A stretch of DNA of 64,000 nucleotides from Paraburkholderia sp. BL10I2N1 (GTDB lineage: Bacteria > Pseudomonadota > Gammaproteobacteria > Burkholderiales > Burkholderiaceae): the NCBI RefSeq assembly GCF_004361815.1, contig NZ_SNWA01000001.1:2604001-2668000 (forward strand), written 5' to 3'. Positions 27,310 through 37,271 of this stretch are shown one piece after another; the stretch's first letter is position 1; the number at the start of each line of letters is the position of its first letter. Under the pieces are notes generated by a model, which saw nothing but the letters and a program-made list of their open reading frames with translations, was not told the DNA's origin and made no database searches. The translations under genes were made by a program, and so were the position numbers.

Positions 27310-28324
27310 TGCGGTAAAGACAGGGGACACGATGATCGAAGTTGCGGTGTTCGGCGCGGGCCGGATCGGCCGGATTCATGCGGCGAATCTCGCGCGGCAG
27401 CCGGGTGTGCGGCTCAAGTACGTGGTCGACGTGAACCGCGAGGCGGCAGCGGCGCTTGCCGGAATGCATGGCGCGCAGGTCGCGGATGTCGACGGTGCGA
27501 TGGGCGACCCGTCGATCGGCGCAACAGTGATCTGCTCGAGCACCGATACGCACGCCGATCTGATCCTGCAATCGGCCGCGCAGAAGAAGCATGTGTTTTG
27601 CGAAAAGCCGGTCGACCTCACGCTCGAGCGCGCGCAGGCGTGCGCGACGGCGGTGGAGAAGGCGGGTGTCGTCTGCATGATCGGCTTCCAGCGACGCTTC
27701 GATCCGACTTTTTCAGCAGTGAAAGCGCGCATCGACGCGGGCGAAATCGGCGCGCCGGAAATGCTAGTGGTGACGAGCCGCGATCCGGGGGCGCCGCCCG
27801 TCGAGTACATCCGGCATTCGGGCGGTATCTTCAAGGACATGCTGATCCACGATTTCGATATCTTCCGCTGGATACTCGACGACGAAGCCGATACGTTGCA
27901 CGCGACCGGCAGTTGTCTCTCCGATCCGGCGATTGCCGATGCGGGCGATATCGATTCGACGGCTGTCACGATCCGCACCCGACGCGGCCGGCTGTGCCAG
28001 ATCAATACGGCGCGTCGAGCGGCCTATGGCTACGACCAGCGCTTCGAGGTGCTGGGCAGCGACGGCATGCTGCAGGCGGGCAATGTGCGTCCGACCGAAG
28101 TCGTCGCCTACTCGAAGACCGCCGTTTCGAGCGACGTCCCCGAGGCGTTCTTCCTCGAGCGTTATCGCGCCGCCTACGCGCTGGAGATCGCGCATTTCTT
28201 CGACGCCGTGACGAACGGCAAGCCGGTACGTACGACAGTCGCCGACGGCCTGAAGGCGCTGGAACTGGCCGAAGCCGCGACGCGCTCATGGCGTGAAGGC
28301 CGGGCGGTCAAGATCGGCGAGTGA
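27302..28324 (+). CDS. iolG: Myo-inositol 2-dehydrogenase
   Basis: Oxidises myo-inositol to 2-keto-myo-inositol with NAD+, the first catabolic step. The protein has 340 residues of the Gfo/Idh/MocA family. The Rossmann motif is VAVFGAGRIGRIHAANLA, the catalytic lysine is in FCEKPVDL, and the Asp-x-x-x-His pair is in KDMLIHDFDIFRW. I chose ATG 27302 because GGAGG lies five bases upstream; ATG 27332 (MIEVAVFG) also has a fair ribosome-binding site and matches typical lengths. It overlaps the regulator gene by eight bases. A hairpin GCTGGG-ACGG-CCCAGC (28337-28352) follows its stop. Confidence 0.93.
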   Translation: MTDAVKTGDTMIEVAVFGAGRIGRIHAANLARQPGVRLKYVVDVNREAAAALAGMHGAQVADVDGAMGDPSIGATVICSSTDTHADLILQSAAQKKHVFCEKPVDLTLERAQACATAVEKAGVVCMIGFQRRFDPTFSAVKARIDAGEIGAPEMLVVTSRDPGAPPVEYIRHSGGIFKDMLIHDFDIFRWILDDEADTLHATGSCLSDPAIADAGDIDSTAVTIRTRRGRLCQINTARRAAYGYDQRFEVLGSDGMLQAGNVRPTEVVAYSKTAVSSDVPEAFFLERYRAAYALEIAHFFDAVTNGKPVRTTVADGLKALELAEAATRSWREGRAVKIGE

Positions 28325-28395
28325 ATGGCTGGAACGGCTGGGACGGCCCAGCGGGTGTGCAGGGTAACCAGGCAACAGGGTAAGGAGACATCCTG

Positions 28396-29424
28396 ATGAC
28401 GACAACGGTATCGGACGTGCGGGTGGGTGTGGTCGGCCTTGGCCGGCTCGGCAAACGGCACGCACAGAATCTGGCTTGGCGCGTGCCGGGCGCATCGCTT
28501 GCGGCCGCATGCAGTCCGCTCGAGGATGAGCTCGAATGGGCACGCGGTGCGCTGCCTGCGCCACGGCTGTATCGCGACTATGCCGCGCTGCTCGACGATC
28601 GTGACGTGGATGCGGTGTGGCTCGTGACGCCGTCGGCGCTTCACGCGCAACAGATCGTCGATGCGCTGCGCGCGGGCAAGCATGTGTTTTGCGAGAAGCC
28701 GTTGTCGCTCGACGTCGCGGAATGCGAACGCGTGCTGGAAGAGGCGGCGCGCTATCCGCATCTGCGTGTGACCATCGGCTTCATGCGACGCTTCGATCCG
28801 AGCTATCGCGATGCATTCGAGCGTATCGAGGCAGGCGGCATCGGCCGGCCGTTCATGGTCCGCTCGCAGACCTGCGACAAGAATGATCCCGAGGGCTTCT
28901 TCGTGCGCTTCGCGCCCACGTCGGGCGGGATTTTTCTGGATTGCAGCGTGCACGATATCGATGTCGCGCGCTGGCTGCTCGGCAATCCACGCGCAACGCG
29001 CGTATTCGCGAGCGGCACGATCGCGCTGCACGAAGGGTTGCGCGAATTCGGCGATGTCGACAATGGCGTCGCGATCTGCGAATTCGAAGGCGGACAACTG
29101 GCGATGTTCTTTGCGTCGCGGACAATGGCGCATGGCAACGACACCGGCAGCGAGGTGATCGGCACGGCAGGCGCACTTGCGATCGGGCGCATTCCGAGGC
29201 TGAACCGTGTCGAGATCGCCGATGCCGGCGGCGTGCGCACCGAATGTACGCCGACTTTCTTTGAACGTTTCGAAGACGCCTTTCTGTGCGAGGCGCAGGC
29301 GTTCGTGGCGGCTGTGCAGGGTGGCGCGCAGGCGGGCGCGAGTCTCGCGGACGCGCTCGAAGCGACGCGTATCGGCAGCGCAATGCGGGCGTCGCTCGCG
29401 AGCGGGCAACCTGTGCTTCTATGA
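28396..29424 (+). CDS. Gfo/Idh/MocA oxidoreductase, probable second inositol dehydrogenase
   Basis: A 342-residue NAD(P)-dependent dehydrogenase. VGVVGLGRLGKRHAQNLA is the nucleotide-binding motif, FCEKPLSLD holds the catalytic lysine, and GGIFLDCSVHDIDVARW holds the Asp and His pair. It resembles iolG (GFMRRFDPSY against GFQRRFDPTF) but differs in the substrate region (TCDKNDPEGFFVRF). It may act on scyllo- or another inositol isomer. AAGGAG eight bases before ATG 28396 fixes the start. It is the last gene of the regulator-iolG-dehydrogenase unit. Use of another polyol cannot be excluded. Confidence 0.9.
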   Translation: MTTTVSDVRVGVVGLGRLGKRHAQNLAWRVPGASLAAACSPLEDELEWARGALPAPRLYRDYAALLDDRDVDAVWLVTPSALHAQQIVDALRAGKHVFCEKPLSLDVAECERVLEEAARYPHLRVTIGFMRRFDPSYRDAFERIEAGGIGRPFMVRSQTCDKNDPEGFFVRFAPTSGGIFLDCSVHDIDVARWLLGNPRATRVFASGTIALHEGLREFGDVDNGVAICEFEGGQLAMFFASRTMAHGNDTGSEVIGTAGALAIGRIPRLNRVEIADAGGVRTECTPTFFERFEDAFLCEAQAFVAAVQGGAQAGASLADALEATRIGSAMRASLASGQPVLL

Positions 29425-29530
29425 GGCGGGTGGTGTGTGCGCTGGGGCAGAGCGTATCCGGGGTGGCTGCGGTAGAATTTGACGCTCTCATGGCGTCTTG
29501 CTGACGCCCCCACCCGAAGGTCGATACCCG

Positions 29531-29764
29531 ATGCAGATCCAGGTTCACAAGGAAGTCGATGCGCGCGGGCTGAATTGCCCGTTGCCCATCCTGCGCGCCA
29601 AGAAGGCGCTTGCCGATATGGAAAGCGGCCAGATTCTGAAGGTGCTCGCCACCGATCCGGGCTCGCAACGTGATTTCGCAGCGTTCGCGAAACAGACCGG
29701 CAATGAAATCGTCGAAGTTTCGACGCAGGACAAGACGTTCGTGTTTTTGATGCGGCGGCGGTAG
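29531..29764 (+). CDS. tusA: Sulfur carrier protein TusA family
   Basis: A 77-residue SirA/TusA-type protein that carries persulfide sulfur, for example to tRNA 2-thiouridine synthesis. The conserved CPxP motif is in ARGLNCPLPILRAKKAL, with Cys16 as the sulfur carrier. The protein fills the short beta-alpha-beta fold with no extra domain. A TAGAAT (29473-29478) upstream is a possible -10. It stands alone between the inositol locus and galU. Related TusA-like proteins also serve sulfur oxidation or molybdenum cofactor pathways, so the exact role is open. Confidence 0.92.
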   Translation: MQIQVHKEVDARGLNCPLPILRAKKALADMESGQILKVLATDPGSQRDFAAFAKQTGNEIVEVSTQDKTFVFLMRRR

Positions 29765-29920
29765 CGCGCCGTCCGCGCCATGCATCTTCCTCGCTGGCGG
29801 TTTGATAGTCCCGCGCTTGACCAGTTCAGTGCGGGATAGCGGGGGATCGGCTGGGTTGAGGAGGAGAGGCGTGCGTTTGCCTCGCCCGGTTGATGTCTGG
29901 CTGGTGCCAGAGAGTCCAGC

Positions 29921-29966
29921 AAAAAAGAAAGGCGCTGTGTCCGCATCGAGCGGTTCGCACAGCGCC
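29921..29966 (-). terminator. Intrinsic terminator of galU
   Basis: On the minus strand GGCGCTGTG and CACAGCGCC (29931-29939 and 29958-29966) form a 9-bp stem. The loop can fold further as CCGC-ATCGA-GCGG. The stem is followed on the minus strand by TTTCTTTTTT (29921-29930). It lies 45 bases after galU. Confidence 0.9.
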
Positions 29967-30010
29967 TTGCGCCAACTACTGCTGCAGTAGCCGATGCCGA
30001 TACGTCGTGA

Positions 30011-30892
30011 TCAACCCGCGAGCACCGGCGAGCGCGTGCGCAGATATTCTTCGAAATCAGCCGCCACTTCCGGGTGACGCAGCGCAAACTCCACCGTCGC
30101 TTTCAGATACCCGAGCTTGCTGCCGCAATCGAAACGCGTGCCGTGATACTTGTACGCGAGCACCTGCTCGTCGGCGAGCAGTGACTGGATCGCATCCGTC
30201 AACTGCAATTCGCCACCCGCGCCCGGCTTGATCGCGCGAATATGGTCGAAGATGCGCGGCTTCAGCACATAACGTCCCACCACGCCGAGATTCGAAGGCG
30301 CGACTTCGGGCGCCGGCTTTTCGACGATGCCGGACATCTTGATGATCGAATCCTCCCACTCCTTGCCCTCGACGATGCCGTAAGACTTCGTCTCCTCGTG
30401 CGGGATCTCTTCGACGCCGATCACCGAGCTGTGATAGTGATCGAACACCTCGATCATCTGCTGCATGACTGGCGGCTTGCCGTACAGCAGGTCGTCCGCG
30501 AGGATGACGGCAAACGGGTTGTCACCGACCAGCTTCTCGGCGCACAGCACCGCATGGCCCAGACCGAGTGCTTCCGGCTGACGCACATAGAAGCAGTCGA
30601 CGTGGCTCGGCTTGATGCTGCGCACGAGTTCCAGCAACTTGGCCTTGCCGCGCGCCTCGAGTTCCGCCTCGATCTCATACGACTTGTCGAAGTGATCTTC
30701 GATCGCGCGCTTGCTGCGACCGGTGACGAAGATCATTTCCGTGATGCCGGCCGCCATCGCCTCTTCCACTGCGTACTGGATCAGCGGCTTGTCGACGATG
30801 GGCAGCATCTCCTTCGGGCTCGCCTTGGTAGCGGGGAGGAACCGGGTGCCCAAACCTGCTACCGGAAAGACTGCTTTTGTAACTTTTAGCAT
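30011..30892 (-). CDS. galU: UTP-glucose-1-phosphate uridylyltransferase
   Basis: Makes UDP-glucose from UTP and glucose-1-phosphate for surface polysaccharides and lipopolysaccharide. It has 293 residues. The nucleotide-binding loop is [24 protein letters not shown], and the active-site lysine segment [20 protein letters not shown] is intact. ILADDLLY holds the metal-binding Asp. The start [15 protein letters not shown] at 30892 is standard. A terminator follows, and valS is the next gene upstream on the same strand with 68 bases between, so galU may also receive transcription from valS. Confidence 0.97.
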   Translation of the reverse strand: MLKVTKAVFPVAGLGTRFLPATKASPKEMLPIVDKPLIQYAVEEAMAAGITEMIFVTGRSKRAIEDHFDKSYEIEAELEARGKAKLLELVRSIKPSHVDCFYVRQPEALGLGHAVLCAEKLVGDNPFAVILADDLLYGKPPVMQQMIEVFDHYHSSVIGVEEIPHEETKSYGIVEGKEWEDSIIKMSGIVEKPAPEVAPSNLGVVGRYVLKPRIFDHIRAIKPGAGGELQLTDAIQSLLADEQVLAYKYHGTRFDCGSKLGYLKATVEFALRHPEVAADFEEYLRTRSPVLAG

Positions 30893-30960
30893 GTGATTAC
30901 CCTGATCCTCTGGTTACGGCGCGTGCGTCTATCGCCAGTTATCGCACACATGGCGCGGTT

Positions 30961-33828
30961 TCAGGCGGGCAGACGCGCGAGTTGCGCGTTCAGCTTGCCG
31001 ATGGTGGTCTCGTATTCTGCCAGCCTTTTCTGCTCCTGCTCAACGACCGCAGGCGGGGCTTTTGCAACAAAACTCTCATTCTGCAGCTTGGCGTTACATT
31101 TCACCACTTCTGCCGTCAATCGTGCGATCTCTTTCGACAGACGCTCCCGTTCGGCGGCGACATCGATCTCGACCTTCAGCACGAGCTTGTCACGGCCAAC
31201 GATAGCAATCGGCGCGCCAGCTGCCTGCGCATCGAGCGTTGCTTCGTCGGCGATGATCTGGACCTCTGACAGACGGGCCAGCGCCTGGGCATAGGGCGCG
31301 AACGTTCGCAGACGCTCGGCATTGCCGGTTGCCAGCAGCGGCACTTTCGTTGCTGGCGACAGGCTCATCTCGCCGCGCAGGTTCCGCGCCGCATCGATCA
31401 CAGCCTTCAGGTCGGTCACCCACTGCTCGGCGGCTTCGTCGATCTTTTTCGGCTCGGCCACCGGGTAGCGCTGCACCATGAGCGAGGCTTCGCCTTCCGC
31501 AAGGCCTTCCGGATAGCTTGCCGCGAGCGGCGCCACCTTCTGCCAGAGCGCTTCGGTGATGAACGGAATCACTGGGTGCGCCAGGCGCAGCACGGTTTCC
31601 AGCACACGTAACAGGGTGCGGCGCGTGGCACGCTGCTGCTCCGGCATACCCATCTGGATCTGGACCTTCGCGAGTTCGAGATACCAGTCACAGTATTCGT
31701 CCCACACGAATTTGTATATGGCGTTCGCCACATTGTCGAAGCGGTAGTCGGCGAAGCCTTTTGCGACTTCGGCTTCGACGCGCTGCAGGTGCGACACGAT
31801 CCAGCGGTCCGCCTGCGAGAAATCGAGGTAAGCGCCCGGGCCACATGGGCTTGTCGAGCATTCTTCCGGCTTGCCGAAGCCGCAGTCGTGGCCTTCGCAG
31901 TTCATCAGCACGAAGCGCGTGGCGTTCCACAGCTTGTTGCAGAAGTTGCGATACCCCTCGCAGCGCGAGAGGTCGAAGTTGACATTGCGCCCGAGCGTCG
32001 CCATCGAGGCCATCGTGAATCGCAGCGCATCGGTGCCGAACGCCGGAATGCCATCGGGGAATTCCTTGCGCGTCTTCTTTTCGATACTGGCGGCCTGCTT
32101 CGGATTCATCAGGCCGGTGGTGCGCTTCGCGACCAGCGCATCGAGATCGATGCCGTCGACGATATCGATCGGGTCGAGCGTGTTGCCCTTGCTCTTCGAC
32201 ATCTTCTGACCCTCGGCATCGCGCACGAGCCCGTGCACGTACACGGTGTCAAATGGCACCTTGCCGGTGAAGTGCGTGGTCATCATGACCATGCGCGCGA
32301 CCCAGAAGAAGATGATGTCGAAGCCCGTCACCAGCACGGACGACGGCAGGAAATGCTTCAGTTCTTCGGTCTCGTTGGGCCATCCCAGCGACGAGAAGGG
32401 CACGAGCGCCGACGAGAACCACGTGTCGAGCACGTCGTCGTCGCGCTTGAGCTGGCCGGTGTAGCCTCTCGCGACCGCCTGCGCTTTCGCTTCTTCTTCG
32501 CTCTTCGCCACGAAGATTTCGCCGTTCTCGCCATACCAGGCCGGAATCTGGTGGCCCCACCACAGCTGGCGCGAGATACACCAGTCCTGGATGTTTTCGA
32601 GCCACTGGTAGTACGTGGTGGTCCAGTTTTCCGGAACGAACCTGATTTCGCCGCTGCGCACGACATCGAGCGCCGTTTCCGCAATCGACTTGCCCGGATT
32701 GAGCGTGCCTTCGGGCGCAGGCTTGCTCATCGCGACGAACCACTGATCGGTCAGCATCGGCTCGATGACGACACCGGTGCGGTCGCCACGCGGCACCATC
32801 AGCTTGTGCGGCTTCACCGACTCGAGCAGGCCCAGCGCTTCGAGATCGGCCACGACATGCTTGCGGGCCTCGAAGCGGTCCATGCCGCGGTACGCTTTGG
32901 GCGCGTTGTCGTTGATCTTCGCGTCCAGCGTGAGGATTTCGATCTGCGGCAGCTTGTGGCGCTGGCCGACCTGGTAGTCGTTGAAATCGTGCGCGGGTGT
33001 CACTTTCACGACGCCCGTACCGAATTCGCGGTCGACGTAGTCGTCGGCGATGATGGGAATCTCGCGGCCAGTCAGCGGCAGCTTGACGGTCTTGCCGATC
33101 AGGTGCGCGTAGCGTTCGTCTTCCGGGTGGACCATGGCGGCGACGTCGCCCAGCATCGTCTCGGGACGCGTCGTGGCGACGGTCAGGTGGCCGGAGCCGT
33201 CGGCCAGCGGGTAATGGATATGCCACAGGTGGCCGTTTTCTTCCTCGCTGACAACTTCCAGATCGGACACGGCGGTGAGCAGCACCGGGTCCCAGTTGAC
33301 GAGGCGCTTGCCGCGATAGATCAGACCCTGTTCATACAGGCGGACGAAAACATCGCGCACGGCGGCCGACATCCTATCGTCCATCGTAAAGTACTCACGC
33401 GACCAGTCGACCGATGCGCCGAGCCGCCGCACCTGCTTCGTGATGCTCGAGCCGGACTCCTGCTTCCATTCCCACACGCGCTCGATGAACTTCTCGCGGC
33501 CGAGGTCATGGCGCGAGATTTTCTGCGCATCCAGCTGCCGTTCGACGACAATCTGCGTGGCGATCCCTGCGTGGTCGGTGCCCGGCAGCCACAGCGTGTT
33601 TTCGCCAAGCATGCGGTGATAGCGCGTGAGGCCGTCCATGATCGTCTGGTTGAACGCGTGGCCCATGTGCAGCGTGCCCGTGACGTTCGGCGGCGGCAGT
33701 TGGATCGAGAAATCCTTGCGCTCCGCAGCCATGGCCGGCGCGGCATAGCCGCGCTTTTCCCACTCGGGACCCCAGTAGCTCTCGATGATATTGGGCTCGA
33801 AACTCTTGGCCAGCGTGCTGTCGCTCAT
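30961..33828 (-). CDS. valS: Valyl-tRNA synthetase
   Basis: Class I synthetase that charges tRNA-Val and edits threonine. At 955 residues it matches E. coli Val[19 protein letters not shown] carries the HIGH motif as HMGH, and [14 protein letters not shown] carries KMSKS. The C-terminal coiled coil ([31 protein letters not shown]) contacts tRNA. I chose the ATG at 33828 ([21 protein letters not shown]) because homology begins there; the open frame runs further upstream past a probable promoter. No clear Shine-Dalgarno sequence is seen. It is divergent from uvrD. Confidence 0.98.
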   Translation of the reverse strand: MSDSTLAKSFEPNIIESYWGPEWEKRGYAAPAMAAERKDFSIQLPPPNVTGTLHMGHAFNQTIMDGLTRYHRMLGENTLWLPGTDHAGIATQIVVERQLDAQKISRHDLGREKFIERVWEWKQESGSSITKQVRRLGASVDWSREYFTMDDRMSAAVRDVFVRLYEQGLIYRGKRLVNWDPVLLTAVSDLEVVSEEENGHLWHIHYPLADGSGHLTVATTRPETMLGDVAAMVHPEDERYAHLIGKTVKLPLTGREIPIIADDYVDREFGTGVVKVTPAHDFNDYQVGQRHKLPQIEILTLDAKINDNAPKAYRGMDRFEARKHVVADLEALGLLESVKPHKLMVPRGDRTGVVIEPMLTDQWFVAMSKPAPEGTLNPGKSIAETALDVVRSGEIRFVPENWTTTYYQWLENIQDWCISRQLWWGHQIPAWYGENGEIFVAKSEEEAKAQAVARGYTGQLKRDDDVLDTWFSSALVPFSSLGWPNETEELKHFLPSSVLVTGFDIIFFWVARMVMMTTHFTGKVPFDTVYVHGLVRDAEGQKMSKSKGNTLDPIDIVDGIDLDALVAKRTTGLMNPKQAASIEKKTRKEFPDGIPAFGTDALRFTMASMATLGRNVNFDLSRCEGYRNFCNKLWNATRFVLMNCEGHDCGFGKPEECSTSPCGPGAYLDFSQADRWIVSHLQRVEAEVAKGFADYRFDNVANAIYKFVWDEYCDWYLELAKVQIQMGMPEQQRATRRTLLRVLETVLRLAHPVIPFITEALWQKVAPLAASYPEGLAEGEASLMVQRYPVAEPKKIDEAAEQWVTDLKAVIDAARNLRGEMSLSPATKVPLLATGNAERLRTFAPYAQALARLSEVQIIADEATLDAQAAGAPIAIVGRDKLVLKVEIDVAAERERLSKEIARLTAEVVKCNAKLQNESFVAKAPPAVVEQEQKRLAEYETTIGKLNAQLARLPA

Positions 33829-33874
33829 TGTTGGAAGTCTGCTGAAAAATTCGTGAATAGGCGGGAATGCCGCA

Positions 33875-33880
33875 ATTATA
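33875..33880 (-). promoter_or_regulatory. Candidate -10 box of valS
   Basis: TATAAT on the minus strand lies 47 bases before the valS ATG. No clear -35 is seen at the usual spacing. Confidence 0.4.
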
Positions 33881-34008
33881 AAGGCTGGCGGCGGCCAGGC
33901 GGCGCGCAGCCCCGACGGTTGGCCATCCGGCCAGGGTGCGGCGCGAGGGATGTGGCCTCTGCACTGGCCGTTCGGCCAGCGCTCGCCGGCACATTCAGCG
34001 CCGGGACT

Positions 34009-34014
34009 TATAAT
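34009..34014 (+). promoter_or_regulatory. Candidate -10 box of uvrD
   Basis: TATAAT lies 52 bases before the uvrD ATG, with no clear -35. A hairpin CTGGCCG-TT-CGGCCAG (33964-33979) lies just upstream between the divergent valS and uvrD promoters. Confidence 0.4.
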
Positions 34015-34065
34015 GTCGGACGACCCGCCATAAGGCTGCACGACCCGCTGTTTTCCCCATCTCAC

Positions 34066-36423
34066 ATGCCCGATCTGCTCGCAAACCTGAACCCTGAACA
34101 ACACGCTGCCGTCACGTTACCGAACGAGCCGGCACTCATTCTGGCAGGCGCCGGCAGTGGCAAGACGCGCGTCCTCATCACACGGATCGCGTGGCTGATC
34201 CAGCACGGCTTCGCCTCGCCGGCTACGATTCTCGCCGTCACGTTCACGAACAAGGCCGCCCGCGAGATGATGTCGCGCCTGTCGGCGTTGTTGCCCATCG
34301 ACACGCGCGGTATGTGGATCGGCACGTTTCACGGCCTGTGCAACCGGATGCTGCGCGCGCATCACCGCGACGCCGGGCTGCCGGCCACGTTCCAGATTCT
34401 CGACACTGCCGATCAGCTCTCGGCAATCAAGCGTCTGATGAAGGGCCTTAACATCGACGACGAGAAATATCCGGCGAAGAACCTGCAGTACTTCATCAAC
34501 AACGCGAAAGAGCAGGGGCTGCGTCCGAAAGACGTCGATGCGACCGACAATTTCAACCGGAAATTCGTCGAACTGTATGAAGCGTACGACCAGCAGTGCC
34601 AGCGCGAAGGCGTGGTGGATTTTCCGGAACTGCTGCTGCGCTGCTACGAACTGCTCGCGCACAATCCGCCGCTGCGCGCGCACTATCAGGCGCGTTTCAG
34701 GCACATTCTCGTCGACGAGTTTCAGGACACCAACAAGCTCCAGTACACGTGGCTCAAGCTGCTCGCCGGCCAGACGAATTCGATTTTCGCCGTCGGCGAC
34801 GACGACCAGTCGATCTATGCCTTCCGGGGCGCGAACGTCGGCAATATGCGCGACTTCGAGCAGGAATTCAACGTGCGGCACCTCATCAAGCTGGAGCAGA
34901 ACTACCGCTCGCACGGCCACATCCTCGATGCGGCGAATCAGCTGATTGCGAACAACTCGCGGCGTCTTGGCAAGAACCTGCGCACCGACGCGGGCCATGG
35001 CGAACCCGTGCGCGTCTACGAGGCCGCCACCGATACCCAGGAGGCGGGCTGGATCGTCGAAGAGATCAAGGCGCTGATCAACACCGGCCTGTCGCGCAGC
35101 GAAATCGCCGTGCTGTACCGGAGCAACGCGCAGTCGCGCACGATCGAACATACGCTCGTGAACGTGGGCATTCCTTATCGCGTGTATGGCGGCCTGCGTT
35201 TTTTCGAGCGGCAGGAAGTGAAGCACGCGCTCGCCTACCTGCGCCTGATCGACAACCCGAACGACGACACTGCGTTCGCGCGCGTCGTCAATTTTCCGAC
35301 GCGCGGAATCGGGGCGCGATCGATCGAACAGCTGGCGGATTCGGCCCGGGTCTACAGCGTGTCGATGGCCGCGGCCATTCCGTATGTCACCGGCAAGGCC
35401 GGCTCGAGCCTCGGCAGCTTTGCGAACCTGATCGCGAAGATGCGCGCTGAAACGCAGCAGATGAGCCTGCCGGAAACGGTCGAGTACGTGGTTCGGGTGA
35501 GTGGCCTCGCCGAGTTTTACCAGAACGAGCGCGAAGGTCAGGACCGGCTGGAAAACCTGCAGGAACTGGTCAACGCGGCGGCGGCGTTTGTCAGCGAAGA
35601 GGGTTACGGTCTCGACACGCCGGCGCGTTCGATCCCCTTGCGTCCGGGTGCGACTGCTGCGCCGGAGCTGGTTGCCGCCACCGACGATCCCACCACCGTG
35701 GTGCTCGATGCGGCGTCGCCCACCGACCCCGCGCAAAACCCCGACACGATGACGCCGCTTGCGGGCTTCCTGTCGCACGCATCGCTCGAAGCTGGCGACA
35801 ACCAGGCGCAGGCCGGCCAGGAAGCCGTTCAGCTGATGACGGTGCATGCGGCGAAGGGGCTCGAATTCACGGCGGTGTTCATCACCGGCCTGGAGGAGGG
35901 CCTCTTCCCGCACGAGAACAGCGCGATGGAAACGGATGGTCTGGAGGAGGAGCGGCGCCTCGCTTATGTCGCGATCACCCGGGCCAAGGAACGGCTCTAT
36001 CTGTCGTTCGCGCAGAGTCGGATGCTGCACGGCCAGACGCGCTACAACATCCGCTCGCGCTTTTTCGACGAGCTGCCGCAGGAAACGTTGAAGTGGCTCA
36101 CGCCGAAGGTCGAGGCGGGGGCGCGCTGGGGCGGCCGCTCGGACAATGCCGGCTACGGGCGTGACTGGTTCGCACGCCCGGACCGTCAGCAGGGCTATGG
36201 CGGGGCGGCAACTTCCGCGCCGCTGCCGGCCTTTGCCAACGAGCAGCGGGCGGCGGAAACCGGCTTCCGTATCGGTCAGCAGGTGTTCCACACAAAGTTC
36301 GGTGAAGGCACGATTACCGCCCTCGAAGGGAGCGGCGCCGATGGGAAGGCGCAGGTCAAGTTCAAGCGGCATGGCGAGAAGTGGCTGGCGCTCGCGGTGG
36401 CCAAGCTGCAGGCTGTCGAATGA
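34066..36423 (+). CDS. uvrD: ATP-dependent DNA helicase UvrD/PcrA type
   Basis: Superfamily 1A helicase of 785 residues acting in nucleotide excision and mismatch repair. Motif I is LAGAGSGKT, motif II is VDEFQDTN, and motif III is [14 protein letters not shown]. The later motifs include [18 protein letters not shown] and [20 protein letters not shown] Tudor-like tail ([19 protein letters not shown]) is the C-terminal RNA-polymerase-interaction region of this family. I use ATG 34066 ([16 protein letters not shown]). The same reading frame stays open for about 2.3 kb upstream, but that part is antisense to valS and not protein-like. The stop overlaps the next gene as ATGA. Confidence 0.97.
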   Translation: MPDLLANLNPEQHAAVTLPNEPALILAGAGSGKTRVLITRIAWLIQHGFASPATILAVTFTNKAAREMMSRLSALLPIDTRGMWIGTFHGLCNRMLRAHHRDAGLPATFQILDTADQLSAIKRLMKGLNIDDEKYPAKNLQYFINNAKEQGLRPKDVDATDNFNRKFVELYEAYDQQCQREGVVDFPELLLRCYELLAHNPPLRAHYQARFRHILVDEFQDTNKLQYTWLKLLAGQTNSIFAVGDDDQSIYAFRGANVGNMRDFEQEFNVRHLIKLEQNYRSHGHILDAANQLIANNSRRLGKNLRTDAGHGEPVRVYEAATDTQEAGWIVEEIKALINTGLSRSEIAVLYRSNAQSRTIEHTLVNVGIPYRVYGGLRFFERQEVKHALAYLRLIDNPNDDTAFARVVNFPTRGIGARSIEQLADSARVYSVSMAAAIPYVTGKAGSSLGSFANLIAKMRAETQQMSLPETVEYVVRVSGLAEFYQNEREGQDRLENLQELVNAAAAFVSEEGYGLDTPARSIPLRPGATAAPELVAATDDPTTVVLDAASPTDPAQNPDTMTPLAGFLSHASLEAGDNQAQAGQEAVQLMTVHAAKGLEFTAVFITGLEEGLFPHENSAMETDGLEEERRLAYVAITRAKERLYLSFAQSRMLHGQTRYNIRSRFFDELPQETLKWLTPKVEAGARWGGRSDNAGYGRDWFARPDRQQGYGGAATSAPLPAFANEQRAAETGFRIGQQVFHTKFGEGTITALEGSGADGKAQVKFKRHGEKWLALAVAKLQAVE

Positions 36424-37205
36424 GCGCGCCTGTCGAAGCTGATGTCACGGGCCGTCGCGTGCTTGGTGTGCTGGCGGCATTGCCGCAGGAACTCGGTGAT
36501 CTGGTCGAGGCGATGCGGGCCGAGTCGGGCGTGCGCACGGTCACGCTTGGCCGGCGTGACTATCACGTTGGCACGGTGCACGGCACGCCATGCGTCGTGA
36601 CACTTGCGCGGGTCGGCAAGGTCGCCGCGGCGGCGACGGTCAGCGCGTTGATTCACGCATTCGAGGTCGAAGCAGTCGTGTTCACCGGGGTTGCCGGCGG
36701 TGTCGGGCGCGACGTGCGGATCGGCGATATCGTCGTCGCCGATGCGTTGATGCAGCACGACCTCGATGCGTCGCCGCTTTTTCCCCGCTTCGAAGTGCCG
36801 CTACTGGGTGTGACGCGCTTTGTTGCCGATCAGTCGTTGTCGGCGCAGCTTGCCGATGCGTGCGCGTGCTTCGTCGCGGAAGAGGGCGTCACGCTTGCAG
36901 CGCGCTTTGCGACGGCAATGCCGCGGGTGCATCGCGGGCTCGTGATCAGTGGCGACCAGTTTGTCGCGAGTGCCGCGGCAGTCGAGGCGCTGCGTGAAGC
37001 CCTGCCGGATGCGCTTGCAGTCGAAATGGAAGGCGCGGCCATTGCGCAGGTATGTTACGAATACGGAGTGCCGTGCGCGATCGTGCGCACGGTTTCCGAT
37101 ACCGCCGATGCCCACGCGCCGACCTCGTTCGCAACGTTTCTGACGGATATCGCCGGCACGTACTCGAACGGTATCCTTTCGCGGTTTCTGCAGGCGCGGG
37201 TTTGA
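36420..37205 (+). CDS. mtnN: 5'-methylthioadenosine/S-adenosylhomocysteine nucleosidase
   Basis: Removes adenine from 5'-methylthioadenosine and S-adenosylhomocysteine in methionine salvage. The 261-residue protein has the purine phosphorylase-like fold. Markers are VLAALPQELGDLVEAM at the start, FTGVAGGVGRDVRIGDIVVAD, and VEMEGAAIAQVCYEYGVP with the conserved Met-Glu that binds ribose. SDTAD near the end holds the catalytic Asp. The ATG overlaps the uvrD stop by four bases, showing translational coupling. Other nucleoside phosphorylases of the same fold are possible, so the substrate is likely rather than certain. Confidence 0.88.
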   Translation: MSAPVEADVTGRRVLGVLAALPQELGDLVEAMRAESGVRTVTLGRRDYHVGTVHGTPCVVTLARVGKVAAAATVSALIHAFEVEAVVFTGVAGGVGRDVRIGDIVVADALMQHDLDASPLFPRFEVPLLGVTRFVADQSLSAQLADACACFVAEEGVTLAARFATAMPRVHRGLVISGDQFVASAAAVEALREALPDALAVEMEGAAIAQVCYEYGVPCAIVRTVSDTADAHAPTSFATFLTDIAGTYSNGILSRFLQARV

Positions 37206-37222
37206 TGGAGTGAGTGTCACGC

Positions 37223-37271
37223 CGGTGGGCGGTGCGCCGGTCGGCATGGCTGTCTCGCTAACCGCCCACCG
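37223..37271. repeat. Perfect 11-bp inverted repeat between convergent mtnN and prpE
   Basis: CGGTGGGCGGT (37223-37233) pairs with ACCGCCCACCG (37261-37271) around 27 bases. The right arm encodes the last residues of PrpE. No T-run follows on either strand, so it is a structured 3' end rather than a typical terminator. Confidence 0.55.

Noticed and set aside
33920..33979. Repeated TGGCC/GGCCA palindromes in intergenic DNA (also near 5741 and 55017)
   Set aside because: The copies are short, imperfect and expected by chance in GC-rich DNA, so I do not call a repeat family.
31789..34065. In-frame open extension of uvrD by about 760 codons
   Set aside because: It is antisense to valS, rich in Arg and His as such shadows are, and the UvrD homology starts at 34066 next to a promoter-like sequence.
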